A DNA stretch of 64,000 bases from Maribacter algicola (GTDB taxonomy: Bacteria; Bacteroidota; Bacteroidia; Flavobacteriales; Flavobacteriaceae): positions 1,922,001 to 1,986,000 of the forward strand of contig NZ_QUSX01000001.1 in assembly GCF_003933245.1 (NCBI RefSeq), in the 5' to 3' direction. The notes beneath the pieces are model-generated. The model did no database searches. It worked only from the letters and a program-made list of their open reading frames with translations, and was not told the origin of the DNA. Shown piece after piece: positions 46,236 to 55,432 of the stretch. Position 1 is the stretch's first letter, and every line of letters begins with the position of its first letter. Made by a program: the position numbers and the translations under genes.

Positions 46236-47165
46236 ATGGTATTTTCATGGCGTGGGGTAATGCCTGCGGTTACTACAAAATTTACAAAGGACGGAGCATT
46301 GGATTTGAATATGTTCCAAGTGAACATCGAGGCACAGGTAGCTGCCGGGGTAAACGGCATTATCCTAGGGGGCACCTTGGGTGAGGCGAGTACCTTGACC
46401 GGACCCGAAAAGGAGACCTTGTTAAAAAGGACGATCGATATCGTGGATGGAAAAGTCCCGGTAATTTTAAATATTGCGGAACAGACGACCCAAGGAGCTA
46501 TAGATGCCGTGAAAGCGGCTGAAAAGAATGGCGCATCAGGTCTTATGATGCTACCGCCCATGCGTTACAAGGCCAATGATTTTGAGACGGTGACCTATTT
46601 TCAGGAGGTGGCACGTAGTACAGATCTGCCTATCATGATCTACAACAACCCAATCGATTATGGGATTATGGTGACCCTGGATATGTTCGAGATCTTGTTG
46701 GATGAAAAAAACATCACCGCCGTTAAGGAAAGTACGCGTGACATTTCAAACGTTACCCGGATAAAGAATCGGTTTGGTGACCGACTCAAAGTATTGACCG
46801 GGGTGGATACCCTTGGTCTTGAAAGTTTGTTGATGGGTGCCGAAGGATGGGTTGCCGGACTGGTTTGTGCTTTTCCCGCGGAAACGGTTGCCATTTACAA
46901 ATTGGCAAAAGCCGGAAGGATCAAGGAGGCCCTCGAAATCTACCGATGGTTCCTACCCTTACTGGAATTGGACATCAACCCACAGTTGGTACAGAATATT
47001 AAGTTGGCCGAAGTTGCCACGGGCATAGGCACAGAAAACGTTAGGGCTCCCCGACTGCCTTTACAGGGAGCGGAGCGGGAAAGAGTACTGAAGATTATCG
47101 AGATCGGAATGGCAAACAGGCCCCAATTGCCGGATTATTTGCATTTGGAAGAAGCAATTTTTTAA
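46236..47165 (+). CDS. DapA-superfamily lyase, probable 1-pyrroline-4-hydroxy-2-carboxylate deaminase
   Basis: Class I aldolase-fold enzyme. The Schiff-base Lys164 (ITAVKESTRD), Tyr136 (IMIYNNPID) and the GGTLGEASTLT loop are in place. In the trans-4-hydroxyproline pathway this family removes ammonia and water from Pyr4H2C to give 2-oxoglutarate semialdehyde. The call over dihydrodipicolinate synthase is contextual: it is operonic with a proline-racemase-like epimerase and a D-amino-acid dehydrogenase. Length (309) is normal. It starts the operon, divergent to the broken AraC gene. Confidence 0.85.
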   Translation: MVFSWRGVMPAVTTKFTKDGALDLNMFQVNIEAQVAAGVNGIILGGTLGEASTLTGPEKETLLKRTIDIVDGKVPVILNIAEQTTQGAIDAVKAAEKNGASGLMMLPPMRYKANDFETVTYFQEVARSTDLPIMIYNNPIDYGIMVTLDMFEILLDEKNITAVKESTRDISNVTRIKNRFGDRLKVLTGVDTLGLESLLMGAEGWVAGLVCAFPAETVAIYKLAKAGRIKEALEIYRWFLPLLELDINPQLVQNIKLAEVATGIGTENVRAPRLPLQGAERERVLKIIEIGMANRPQLPDYLHLEEAIF

Positions 47166-47173
47166 ATACAGGG

Positions 47174-48901
47174 ATGATGGCAATACAAACTGTTAGGAGA
47201 ATTTTAATCTTGGTTTTTGGCATTGTATTGTATGCAAGTCCGATGTTTGCCCAAAAGCAAGCCTTGGAAAAAATCATCGGGGAGGTGGAGGCGTTTGAAC
47301 TGTATGACCGGAACGAATTCCCCCTTGGCCGATACCTTCCCGAAGTTTTTAAAAAGAATGCCAATTTTGCCCAGGAACAACTAGCAAAACTGGAATCAGT
47401 TGGAACGGAAGGTTTTTCCGAAACCGAAATGATTTCCCTAGAACTGCTGAAATTTAGTCTCCAAAACAGGGTGGACGAGTACAAACACGGACTCTACCTA
47501 AACCCGATCCAGGCCGATCAGGGTTTTCATCTCAGTCTCAATTATCGTATTCGGCCAATACGGGATTATGAAAGTGCCAAGCATTATTTGAACGTGCTCA
47601 ATGATATGCCCCGCTTTGCCGAGGAGCATTTTCAAGTGTTGCGAATGGCCCTCAAAAGAAAGGTTTCACAACCCAAGGTAATTTTTGAGGGATATGAATC
47701 CACCTACAACCAGCATATCACTGACAATGTTACGGACAATGCATTTTACGGTCCCTTTAAGGATCTGCCATCATCGCTAACATCCGCACAAAAGGATTCC
47801 ATTCTTGGTGTAGCCAAAATGGCCATTGAGGCATCGGTCGTGCCAACCTTCAAAAAAATAAAGAACTTTTTTGAATCGGAATACTTGCCCAATACCCGGA
47901 ACACGTTTGGTATTTCCGATACGCCCGGAGGAGCGGAACTCTATCAGAACAGGGTAAATTATTATACCACGACGGATACATACACCGCAGAGGACGTGCA
48001 TCAAATCGGTCTAAAAGAAGTAGCTCGGATTCGTTCCGAAATGCAGGAAATCATAAAGTCCGTCGGTTTCAAGGGAAGTTTTGCCGACTTTCTGGAGTTT
48101 CTCCGAACCGACCCCCAGTTTTACGTGACCGATGGCGAGGACTTATTAAAAGAGGCTCGAAACATTGCAAAGCAAATCGACGCGAAATTACCTGCCTATT
48201 TTTCCACCTTGCCCAGAAAACCCTACGGGGTCATAAAAGTACCCGATGCACTGGCACCCAAATATACGGGAGGTAGGTATTCCGGCTCTCGCAGTCCCAC
48301 AGAACCCGGGTATTATTTGGTAAACACCTATAAATTGGACAGCAGGCCATTGTATGTATTGCCGTCCTTGACCCTTCACGAAGCGGTTCCCGGCCATCAT
48401 TTGCAGGGGAGTCTCAATCAGGAAATGTCCGATAGTATACCCCAATTCAGAAGAAATATGTACCTCTCCGCCTTTGGGGAAGGATGGGCCCTGTATACCG
48501 AGTTTTTGGGCGATGAAATGGGCATGTACAAGACACCGTATGAAAAATTTGGGAAGCTCACGTATGAAATGTGGCGTGCAACCCGTTTGGTCGTGGATAC
48601 GGGCATTCATGCCAAGGGATGGACAAAGCAACAGGTCTTGGACTTTATGAAGGACAATACGGCGCTGTCGCTCCATGAAATCAATACGGAAACCGACCGT
48701 TATATCGCATGGCCCGGACAGGCCCTATCCTACAAAATGGGTGAACTGAAGATACGGGAGTTGAGATTCAAAGCTGAAACGGAACTTGGTCCCGACTTTA
48801 ACATCCGGGAGTTTCACGAAGTTATTTTGGGCCAGGGTACGGTTACCTTGCCCATTTTGGAAAGAAGGGTGAACGATTATATTAAAAGTAAAAAGTCCTA
48901 G
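47174..48901 (+). CDS. Secreted DUF885 metallopeptidase-like protein
   Basis: A 575-residue exported protein with a Sec signal peptide (about 1-26, ending PMFAQ). The DUF885 zinc signature is H402-E-A-V-P-G-H-H, followed by FGEGWALYTEFLGDEMG with the probable third ligand Glu. Family members are thought to be zinc carboxypeptidases or oligopeptidases, but few are characterised. It lies 8 bp after the lyase gene and inside a hydroxyproline operon, so release of hydroxyproline from collagen-type peptides is a reasonable inference. It would work in the periplasm. Confidence 0.82.
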   Translation: MMAIQTVRRILILVFGIVLYASPMFAQKQALEKIIGEVEAFELYDRNEFPLGRYLPEVFKKNANFAQEQLAKLESVGTEGFSETEMISLELLKFSLQNRVDEYKHGLYLNPIQADQGFHLSLNYRIRPIRDYESAKHYLNVLNDMPRFAEEHFQVLRMALKRKVSQPKVIFEGYESTYNQHITDNVTDNAFYGPFKDLPSSLTSAQKDSILGVAKMAIEASVVPTFKKIKNFFESEYLPNTRNTFGISDTPGGAELYQNRVNYYTTTDTYTAEDVHQIGLKEVARIRSEMQEIIKSVGFKGSFADFLEFLRTDPQFYVTDGEDLLKEARNIAKQIDAKLPAYFSTLPRKPYGVIKVPDALAPKYTGGRYSGSRSPTEPGYYLVNTYKLDSRPLYVLPSLTLHEAVPGHHLQGSLNQEMSDSIPQFRRNMYLSAFGEGWALYTEFLGDEMGMYKTPYEKFGKLTYEMWRATRLVVDTGIHAKGWTKQQVLDFMKDNTALSLHEINTETDRYIAWPGQALSYKMGELKIRELRFKAETELGPDFNIREFHEVILGQGTVTLPILERRVNDYIKSKKS

Positions 48902-48969
48902 GAGCGAACCATAAATTTGAGCGAACTTCGGAGTACAAATTCCAGCATATCCAACAAAATAGAAATTGA

Positions 48970-49977
48970 GTGAAAGAGCATGTTTTTAAGTGTATTGACG
49001 GACATACCTGTGGGAACCCCGTAAGGCTGGTCGTTGAAGGTGCGCCTACCTTGGAGGGGGCGAATATGAGCGAAAAGCGACTCCATTTTATGAAGGAGTA
49101 TGATTGGATCAGAAAAGGTCTTATGTATGAGCCTAGGGGCCATGATATGATGAGCGGTGCCTTTTTATATCCTCCTTCAAATCCTGATAACGATTTTGGC
49201 ATTGTCTTTATAGAAACAAGTGGTTGCCTTCCCATGTGCGGGCATGGCAGCATCGGCGTGATAACAATGGCCATTGAAGAGGGCGTTGTGGTTCCCAAAG
49301 AGCCCGGCAAGATTAGAATGGAAGCGCCTGCTGGATTGGTGGAGGTGACCTACCAACAGAACGGAAATAAAGTGGAGTGGGTAAAACTGGTCAACGTAGG
49401 TTCTTACTTGGCGGCATCGGATTTGACAGTTTCCTCCAGTTACTTGGGAGAACTTGTTTTTGATGTGGCCTATGGCGGAAATTTCTACGCGATTTTTGAC
49501 CCACAGAAAAACTTTTCTGGATTGCAGGATTGTTCGGCCTCCCAATTGATAGAAATGGCGAGGGAGCTCAGACAGAATATCAACTTGAAATATCCAGAAA
49601 AATTTGTACATCCAGAGAATCCATCCATCAAGGATGTGAGCCATGTCCTTTGGACGGGCACGACCATTTCAACCGATGCTACGGCAAGAAACGCTGTGTT
49701 CTACGGCGATAAGGCCATTGATCGTTCCCCTTGTGGTACCGGTACCTCGGCCCGCATGGCCCAGTGGTATGCCAAGGGCAAATTGGGCCTTGGAGCGGAG
49801 TTTGTGCATGAAAGTATTATAGGCTCAAAATTCATAGGGATGGCTGAAAAGGAATGTAAAATTGGTAATTTTACGGGCGTAATTCCCAGCATAAAGGGTT
49901 GGGCGAGAAAGTATGGTTACAATGAAATTACCATTGATGAAGCAGACCCTTATGCCTTCGGCTTTCAAGTAATATAA
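48970..49977 (+). CDS. 4-hydroxyproline 2-epimerase (proline racemase family)
   Basis: Interconverts trans-4-hydroxy-L-proline and cis-4-hydroxy-D-proline. The start codon is GTG. Both catalytic cysteines are present: Cys90 in PMCGHG and Cys255 in DRSPCGTGTS. The Cys-Cys pair fits a racemase/epimerase and argues against the trans-3-hydroxyproline dehydratase, whose second residue is Thr. The 335-residue length is normal. It ends 1 bp before the dehydrogenase gene, so translation is probably coupled. Epimerase over proline racemase is chosen from context. Confidence 0.9.
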   Translation: MKEHVFKCIDGHTCGNPVRLVVEGAPTLEGANMSEKRLHFMKEYDWIRKGLMYEPRGHDMMSGAFLYPPSNPDNDFGIVFIETSGCLPMCGHGSIGVITMAIEEGVVVPKEPGKIRMEAPAGLVEVTYQQNGNKVEWVKLVNVGSYLAASDLTVSSSYLGELVFDVAYGGNFYAIFDPQKNFSGLQDCSASQLIEMARELRQNINLKYPEKFVHPENPSIKDVSHVLWTGTTISTDATARNAVFYGDKAIDRSPCGTGTSARMAQWYAKGKLGLGAEFVHESIIGSKFIGMAEKECKIGNFTGVIPSIKGWARKYGYNEITIDEADPYAFGFQVI

Positions 49978-49978
49978 T

Positions 49979-51238
49979 ATGGCGGAAAAGAAAAGGACTT
50001 TGATTATCGGCGCTGGTGTAATGGGGCTTTGTTCGGCCTATTACCTGCACAAAAAAGGGCATCAGGTCACGGTTTTGGAACAGTCCATGGGCGGCCAAGG
50101 GGCTTCATATGTAAATGCAGGTTATCTCACGCCCAGTCATATCGTACCTATGGCGGCACCCGGGGTGATTACCAAAGGATTGTCCATGATGATGGATAGT
50201 AAAAGCCCGTTTTACATCAAACCACGTTGGGATGTCGATTTCTTTAAATGGGCCTGGGCCTTTCATAAATCTTCCACTAAAGAAAAAGTAGATAGGGCCG
50301 CGCCCATCATAAAAGACATCAATCTTTTAAGTTCCAAATTGTACGATGAAATTAAGGAATCCGGGGATTTGGGGGACTTTCATTTGGAGAAAAAGGGGCT
50401 TCTCATGATTTATCAGACCGATGCCTATGGCGATGCCGAGAAAAAAGTGGCGGCAACCGCCAAAGGCTTTGGCTTGGAGGTTACCCATTTGGAAACCGAT
50501 GCATTAAAGAAGCTGCACGGGGACACGGAAGTTATTGGGAAGGGAGCCCTTCATTATTTTTGCGATTCCCATACCACGCCCACCGTCTTCATGGCCAAAA
50601 TGAAGGAATATCTATTAAAGAACGGTGTTCAAATAAACTATGGCGAAGCGGTAACGAAGTTCCAATCGTCAAACGGAAAAATCAATACCGTTCAATCCAA
50701 CAAGGAAACCTACCAACCTGACAACGTGGTTTTGGCTTCTGGGTCCTGGAGCAATGATTTGGTAAAACAACTGGGCCTAACCCTTCAGGTACAAGCTGGA
50801 AAAGGGTATTGCATCGATGTGCATCGGCCTACGGGAATAAAACTCCCAGCCATTTTAATGGAGGCAAAAGTGGCGATTACGCCAATGGACGGATTTACCC
50901 GGTTTGCCGGAACCATGGAGTTTTCGGGCGTAAACTATGATATAAATTTGAATAGGGTAGAGGCCATTGCAGAAGCCGTAAAGAAATTCTACCCAACCAT
51001 AGAAATAACCAAAGCCGAAATCAACAGTGCCAAATGTGGTTTGCGGCCCGTCTCTCCTGATGGTCTGCCCTATATAGGCAAGATGAAGGCCTTCGATAAC
51101 TTTTTCATCACTACGGGCCATGCCATGATGGGCTGGAGTTTGGGACCTGTAACCGGCAAACTCATTTCAGAAGTCATGGAAGCCGAGGAGACCTCTATGG
51201 ATATTGCGCCTTTTGACCCGGAAAGGAAGTTTGGATAG
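49979..51238 (+). CDS. FAD-dependent D-amino-acid (D-hydroxyproline) dehydrogenase
   Basis: DadA-like flavoenzyme of 419 residues. The FAD Rossmann motif is LIIGAGVMGLCSAYYL (Gly11-x-Gly13-xx-Gly16), and the C-terminal DAO signature includes GLRPVSPDGLPYIGKM and TGHAMMGWSLGPVTGKL. It would oxidise cis-4-hydroxy-D-proline to Pyr4H2C, passing electrons to the respiratory chain. It starts 1 bp after the epimerase gene, giving the order lyase-peptidase-epimerase-dehydrogenase. The last enzyme of the pathway (2-oxoglutarate semialdehyde dehydrogenase) is not in this window. Confidence 0.88.
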   Translation: MAEKKRTLIIGAGVMGLCSAYYLHKKGHQVTVLEQSMGGQGASYVNAGYLTPSHIVPMAAPGVITKGLSMMMDSKSPFYIKPRWDVDFFKWAWAFHKSSTKEKVDRAAPIIKDINLLSSKLYDEIKESGDLGDFHLEKKGLLMIYQTDAYGDAEKKVAATAKGFGLEVTHLETDALKKLHGDTEVIGKGALHYFCDSHTTPTVFMAKMKEYLLKNGVQINYGEAVTKFQSSNGKINTVQSNKETYQPDNVVLASGSWSNDLVKQLGLTLQVQAGKGYCIDVHRPTGIKLPAILMEAKVAITPMDGFTRFAGTMEFSGVNYDINLNRVEAIAEAVKKFYPTIEITKAEINSAKCGLRPVSPDGLPYIGKMKAFDNFFITTGHAMMGWSLGPVTGKLISEVMEAEETSMDIAPFDPERKFG

Positions 51239-51247
51239 GTTACATAT

Positions 51248-52096
51248 TTAATGCCTATTGTAGTACCAAACGTTCATGCTCTCCATTGCGTCCCTAACGA
51301 AAGCGTTGTTGGTAAGAGTGCCGGCAAACTTAAAACCATGTTTGCTATACGTAATGTTCAACCCGTACGAAGTGGCTCTTGCCAACGCGTAAATCGTGGT
51401 GCAATTCTCAACGTTCATGAGTTTTTTGATTTCCTGCACTAGGTAATAGGAAAGGTTTTGGCCCCTATAGTCAGGATGCGTTGCAAAATCTACAATCTCC
51501 AAATTTGCCTCTGTCGTATGTACCCTCAAAATAGCGGATACCAAAAGTTCATCGTTAACGAACAGCCCATGAAATTGATGGTCCATTTCCTCCAATCCCT
51601 CAAAATCGTGTACTTTTTTTATATGCTTTGGATGGTATTTATAGGCCATTTCATGTAAGGTAGCCAAAGAGGAAAAATCCTTTTTCCACAGTTTACGTAT
51701 CGTATAGTCTTTTGGTATGCCCATGTGTGGATTTTCATTGGGCTTGTTGGCGGCCATCGCTATTCTCTTTACGGTTTCAATGGTCTTCAACTGTTTTTCA
51801 TCACATTGGAGCCTGTTCTTGTTCAAATAGTCCGCTAAAAAATAGCCCGTGGTCTTTCCATTATATAATCCGGGTATTTTTGCCTCTATTGTATAGCCGC
51901 TGGATTTGAAATGCGTGATGGCATTTTCCGGGACTAGCCCCAAGATTTTATCATACTTCTTCCGTTTTGCCAGTTCCGTCATTTTTGGCAAAATCGCATC
52001 GATTTTTGCAGAATTTATTTCGGATAAGTAAACTCTATTATGGATCTCCCCATGATATATGGTCGCTCCCTCAATAGTCTCTATTGTTTCAAACAT
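51248..52096 (-). CDS. ablB: AblB-like beta-lysine N-acetyltransferase (GNAT)
   Basis: A 282-residue GNAT protein that matches the AblB family in layout: an N-terminal domain with IYHGEIHNRVYL, IPGLYNGKTTGYFLADYLNK, and a C-terminal GNAT domain with EIVDFATHPDYRGQNLSYYLVQEI carrying the acetyl-CoA loop. AblB makes the compatible solute N-epsilon-acetyl-beta-lysine from beta-lysine. Its usual partner AblA (lysine 2,3-aminomutase) is not nearby. It lies between the hydroxyproline operon and proA, convergent to the former. If the substrate differs, the GNAT assignment still holds. Confidence 0.78.
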   Translation of the reverse strand: MFETIETIEGATIYHGEIHNRVYLSEINSAKIDAILPKMTELAKRKKYDKILGLVPENAITHFKSSGYTIEAKIPGLYNGKTTGYFLADYLNKNRLQCDEKQLKTIETVKRIAMAANKPNENPHMGIPKDYTIRKLWKKDFSSLATLHEMAYKYHPKHIKKVHDFEGLEEMDHQFHGLFVNDELLVSAILRVHTTEANLEIVDFATHPDYRGQNLSYYLVQEIKKLMNVENCTTIYALARATSYGLNITYSKHGFKFAGTLTNNAFVRDAMESMNVWYYNRH

Positions 52097-52148
52097 TGTG
52101 TAGGATTTATTAGGTATTTGAGTTAGAATTTAAGCTTGATTCTTTTCC

Positions 52149-53348
52149 TTATTCCCTTATTTGACCGTCGCCAAAGACATAATATTTGTTGGTGACCAAT
52201 TGTTCCAATCCCAAAGGTCCCCTGTGGTGCAGCTTGTCCGTACTGATGGCAAGCTCCGCACCTACGCCCATTTGACCGCCATCGGTAAATCTTGTGGAAG
52301 CATTTTGATATACCGCCGCGCAATCAACTTCTTCCATAAACTGTCTGGCAATTCCCTTGTCATTGGTCATAATGGTGGCGGAATGCCCTCCGGAATACTC
52401 GTTTATTTTGGAAACTGCTTCGGTCAACGAATCTACTGCCGCCAAGCAGCATTTCATAGCAAGGAACTCTTCCTTCCACATGGATTTATCTTGAATAGGC
52501 TTGGCCGTTATCAAGGTTTTACCAACGGTTTCATCTACACATGTTTCAACACCATTGAAGCTCAATAGATTGTACAACTCCGTGAGTTTTTGTTCGTAGT
52601 TATCGATTTTCTGACTGATCAGTATTTTGTCCAACGCATTACACGCCGAAATTTTATCGGTCTTGGCATTCATGATGACCTTGATACTTTTTTCCCAATC
52701 TGCATTTTCATCCACATACAGGAAATTATTACCTCTACCGCTTACAAGTACGGCGCAATTGGCATGTTCTTTTACGAAATTGATCAACCTTTCCCCACCT
52801 CGTGGAACGATGAGGTCCAATTTTTCCGTGGGATTTTTTAGGAATTCTTGGGTTTCCTGTCTATTCAAGGTCATCAATTGGATATAATCTCTGGGAAGGT
52901 CGTTTTCCTCTAAGGCTTGGTGCCAAAGCTCGGTAAGTATAGTATTGCTACGAAGGGCTTCCTTACCTCCTTTTAATAATATTTTGTTACTGGCTTTAAA
53001 AGCCAAAACCGCTGCTTCAATGGTCACATCTGGTCGCGATTCATAAATGATCATAATGGTGCCGAAAGGGGCCGTTTTATTGATTATTTCCAGCCCATTA
53101 TCCAGAATTCGAGATGAAATGGGTTGGTTTACAGGATCTTCCTGGCTCTGAACCTCTCGTATCGATTGTATCATACCATCGATTTTGGTATTGGTAACAA
53201 TAAGTCGGTCATACATAGCCTGGTCCTCTTTCTGGAATAGGTCCAAGTCCTTTTTATTTGCTTTGATGATACTTTCCCTGTTTTTATCCAGAAGTCGCAT
53301 CATACTGTCCAATACCTTATTTTTTATGTCTGTAGTCAATAATTTCAT
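52149..53348 (-). CDS. proA: Gamma-glutamyl phosphate reductase ProA
   Basis: Second step of proline synthesis, reducing gamma-glutamyl phosphate with NADPH to the semialdehyde. The 399-residue aldehyde-dehydrogenase-fold protein has IMIIYESRPDVTIEAA, FKASNKILLKGGKEA, LIVPRGGERLI and a catalytic Cys region (AKTDKISACNALDKIL). Slightly shorter than the E. coli enzyme (417). It is the last gene of proC-proB-proA, 77 bp after proB. Confidence 0.94.
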   Translation of the reverse strand: MKLLTTDIKNKVLDSMMRLLDKNRESIIKANKKDLDLFQKEDQAMYDRLIVTNTKIDGMIQSIREVQSQEDPVNQPISSRILDNGLEIINKTAPFGTIMIIYESRPDVTIEAAVLAFKASNKILLKGGKEALRSNTILTELWHQALEENDLPRDYIQLMTLNRQETQEFLKNPTEKLDLIVPRGGERLINFVKEHANCAVLVSGRGNNFLYVDENADWEKSIKVIMNAKTDKISACNALDKILISQKIDNYEQKLTELYNLLSFNGVETCVDETVGKTLITAKPIQDKSMWKEEFLAMKCCLAAVDSLTEAVSKINEYSGGHSATIMTNDKGIARQFMEEVDCAAVYQNASTRFTDGGQMGVGAELAISTDKLHHRGPLGLEQLVTNKYYVFGDGQIRE

Positions 53349-53425
53349 TTGTTTCTTAAACTCTTTTTTATGGGAACATCTATTTCTTTATTTCAAGCTT
53401 TTAAAGCCATCCTAATTAAGATGTT

Positions 53426-54214
53426 CTATTTTACTAATTCTTCTTCCAAGGTTACCATTGTCCCTACATTTTTACCTTCAATGATGTCGATGATGGTATT
53501 CTTCTTTTTACCGTTGGCAATATAGGTAGGTATACCCTTGGCTGCCGCCTGCTGTGCGTAATCCAGTTTGGAACCCATGCCTCCTCGGCCTTCCTCCTCT
53601 TTTTTATTATTGTCCGTGATATACTTGTCCAAATTTTCCTCAGGTTTTACATGTTGGACCAAATCACTATTCTCTTCGTTGGGGTCACCTGTGTAAAGTC
53701 CATCGATATCGGTCAGGATAATGAGCTTGTCCGCATTCAAAAGCTGAGCAATTAAGCTTGCCAATTCATCATTATCGGAAAACATGCTCATAGTTACAGA
53801 TACAGCGTCATCCTCATTGGCAATGGGAATAACACCTTCAGACAATAGGCCTTCACAACAGTTGACCATATTTTGTCTATGTACGCCAGGACTGAAATCC
53901 CTTTTGGTGGGAAGTACCTGGGCACATTTCATTCCGTAATCATGGAAAATATTGTAATAAAGGCGCATCATTCTGGGTTGTCCAATGGCAGAATATACTT
54001 GGCGTCTTTGGGTCCTATCCTCGATGTTGGATTTTCCCAAAACCTCTTTACCAGCGATGACTGATCCGGAAGAAACCAATACGGTAATAATATCCCTTTC
54101 GTACAATTTTGCGATTTGCTCTACTAGGTTTCGTAATACAGGTCTAACAATTCTATTGTCTTTGTTGGTCATTACATTGGTACCAACTTTCACCACTATT
54201 TTTTCTTTATACAT
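53426..54214 (-). CDS. proB: Glutamate 5-kinase ProB (without PUA domain)
   Basis: Phosphorylates glutamate in the first, feedback-regulated step of proline synthesis. The amino-acid-kinase domain is complete: KIVVKVGTNVMT, VLVSSGSVIAG, FSDNDELASLIAQLLNAD, LTDIDGLYTGDP and GGMGSKLDYAQQAAAKGI. The protein ends right after this domain (about 262 residues), lacking the C-terminal PUA domain of E. coli ProB. The frame is open to 54259, but MYKEKIVVKVG at 54214 is the natural start and overlaps the proC stop by 8 bp. Confidence 0.92.
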   Translation of the reverse strand: MYKEKIVVKVGTNVMTNKDNRIVRPVLRNLVEQIAKLYERDIITVLVSSGSVIAGKEVLGKSNIEDRTQRRQVYSAIGQPRMMRLYYNIFHDYGMKCAQVLPTKRDFSPGVHRQNMVNCCEGLLSEGVIPIANEDDAVSVTMSMFSDNDELASLIAQLLNADKLIILTDIDGLYTGDPNEENSDLVQHVKPEENLDKYITDNNKKEEEGRGGMGSKLDYAQQAAAKGIPTYIANGKKKNTIIDIIEGKNVGTMVTLEEELVK

Positions 54215-55022
54215 ACGATTTCTCTTTTCCAAGTTCAATGGCACGTTCAAATGCTGCAAAGGCAGCTTCCTTAATTAGTTCACCTACCTTGTTATTATCC
54301 ATACTATCCAAAGCTGCACGGGTAGTACCTCCTTTGCTGGCTACCTTGTCCATCCAAGAATTGGGTGAAAGGTCGTTCTGATTGAAAAGTTCAATGGCAC
54401 CTGTAAAGGTCTGGCTTACGAGCACTTTGGAGACATTTTTGGAAAAGCCCATTTTTAGGGCCGCCTCCATCATACTTTGCATAAAATAAAACACATAGGC
54501 CGGACCGCTTCCGGAAATACCTGTAGAAGCATCGATAAAATTTTCGTCGCTTACCAAAATGGACTTGCCTGTGGTATCCAATAAACTTTCAATGGTTAAA
54601 AGTTCTATTCTGGATACTTCTTCCGATGCTACAAAAGAGGTTAGGCCTTTGCCTATTTGGGCTGGAAGGTTTGGCATGGCCCTTACAACTTTACTTAGGC
54701 CGGTAAGGACCTTAATCGTTTTTATGGTTACGCCTGCCATAATGGAAATTACAATCTGCCCTTTGTTTACGAGAGGTTCCATTTTCATCATCAAGCCCTC
54801 TGCATGATATGGCTTAACGGCAATAAAAATAATATCTGCCTGTGGAACACAATCTGCCAATTCCTTAAAAGTATCAAATTTGGCCTCTTTCCTAAGCGCT
54901 TCTAATTTTTCTTCGGAGGTATCCAACACCATAATGTTTCTTCTTTTCAATAGTTTGGATTTGGACATTCCTTCCGCGTAGGTGAGTCCCATGTTTCCTG
55001 CTCCGATAACTAAAATCTTCAT
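54207..55022 (-). CDS. proC: Pyrroline-5-carboxylate reductase ProC
   Basis: Last step of proline synthesis. The N-terminal NAD(P) Rossmann motif is ILVIGAGNMGLTYAEGM, followed by VVRAMPNLPAQIGKG. The C-terminal dimer domain has the family signature GSGPAYVFYFMQSMMEAALKMG and ASKGGTTRAALDSMD. Normal length (271). It is the first gene of the proC-proB-proA operon, and its stop overlaps the proB start. The three genes supply the complete route from glutamate to proline. Confidence 0.95.
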   Translation of the reverse strand: MKILVIGAGNMGLTYAEGMSKSKLLKRRNIMVLDTSEEKLEALRKEAKFDTFKELADCVPQADIIFIAVKPYHAEGLMMKMEPLVNKGQIVISIMAGVTIKTIKVLTGLSKVVRAMPNLPAQIGKGLTSFVASEEVSRIELLTIESLLDTTGKSILVSDENFIDASTGISGSGPAYVFYFMQSMMEAALKMGFSKNVSKVLVSQTFTGAIELFNQNDLSPNSWMDKVASKGGTTRAALDSMDNNKVGELIKEAAFAAFERAIELGKEKSYV

Positions 55023-55067
55023 AAAATAGTTTTGTTGTTTATTAAAATTTAAAGGTGATTGTTTAGT

Positions 55068-55286
55068 TTAAACGAATAGCATTTTTTCTACTCTGTTATT
55101 TTTTTTCGTGAAAAAAGTATGTGTGTATTTGTGCATGGTTTTGAACGGCATTCCTAGAAAATATTTTTTAATATAAGTTACCTTCCAGTTCAAATGCCCT
55201 AGACTTGTTCTATATACTTCTCTTACATTGCTTTCTCTTTTTACATAAATAATCTTCATTCTTCGGTTTTTGTAAGTGCATAACAT
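55068..55286 (-). CDS. Small conserved-looking basic protein of unknown function
   Basis: A 72-residue frame, more natural from ATG10 (MKIIYVKRESNVREVYRTS, 55259). It is basic and rich in Tyr, Lys and Trp, with KVTYIKKYFLGMPFKTMHKY. No domain was recognised. It lies on the same strand between the S21 gene and proC, with a 147-bp gap before it and 45 bp after. Sequence composition looks coding, but confidence is limited. Confidence 0.45.
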   Translation of the reverse strand: MLCTYKNRRMKIIYVKRESNVREVYRTSLGHLNWKVTYIKKYFLGMPFKTMHKYTHTFFTKKNNRVEKMLFV

Positions 55287-55432
55287 AAGATTCTGAACGG
55301 TCTTTACAAATTGACCATGTTAAGCTTATGTTATTTTGATTATCAAGTAGTTAATCCTTAATTCGCACCAATTCTTATTAAGGTATCGTTAGATTTGACA
55401 CCCATTAAGAGCCATATTGGTAATCCCAAAAA

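Noticed and set aside
49530..49712. Small plus-strand frame inside the epimerase gene
   Set aside because: It is in another frame of a complete, well-conserved gene with both catalytic cysteines.
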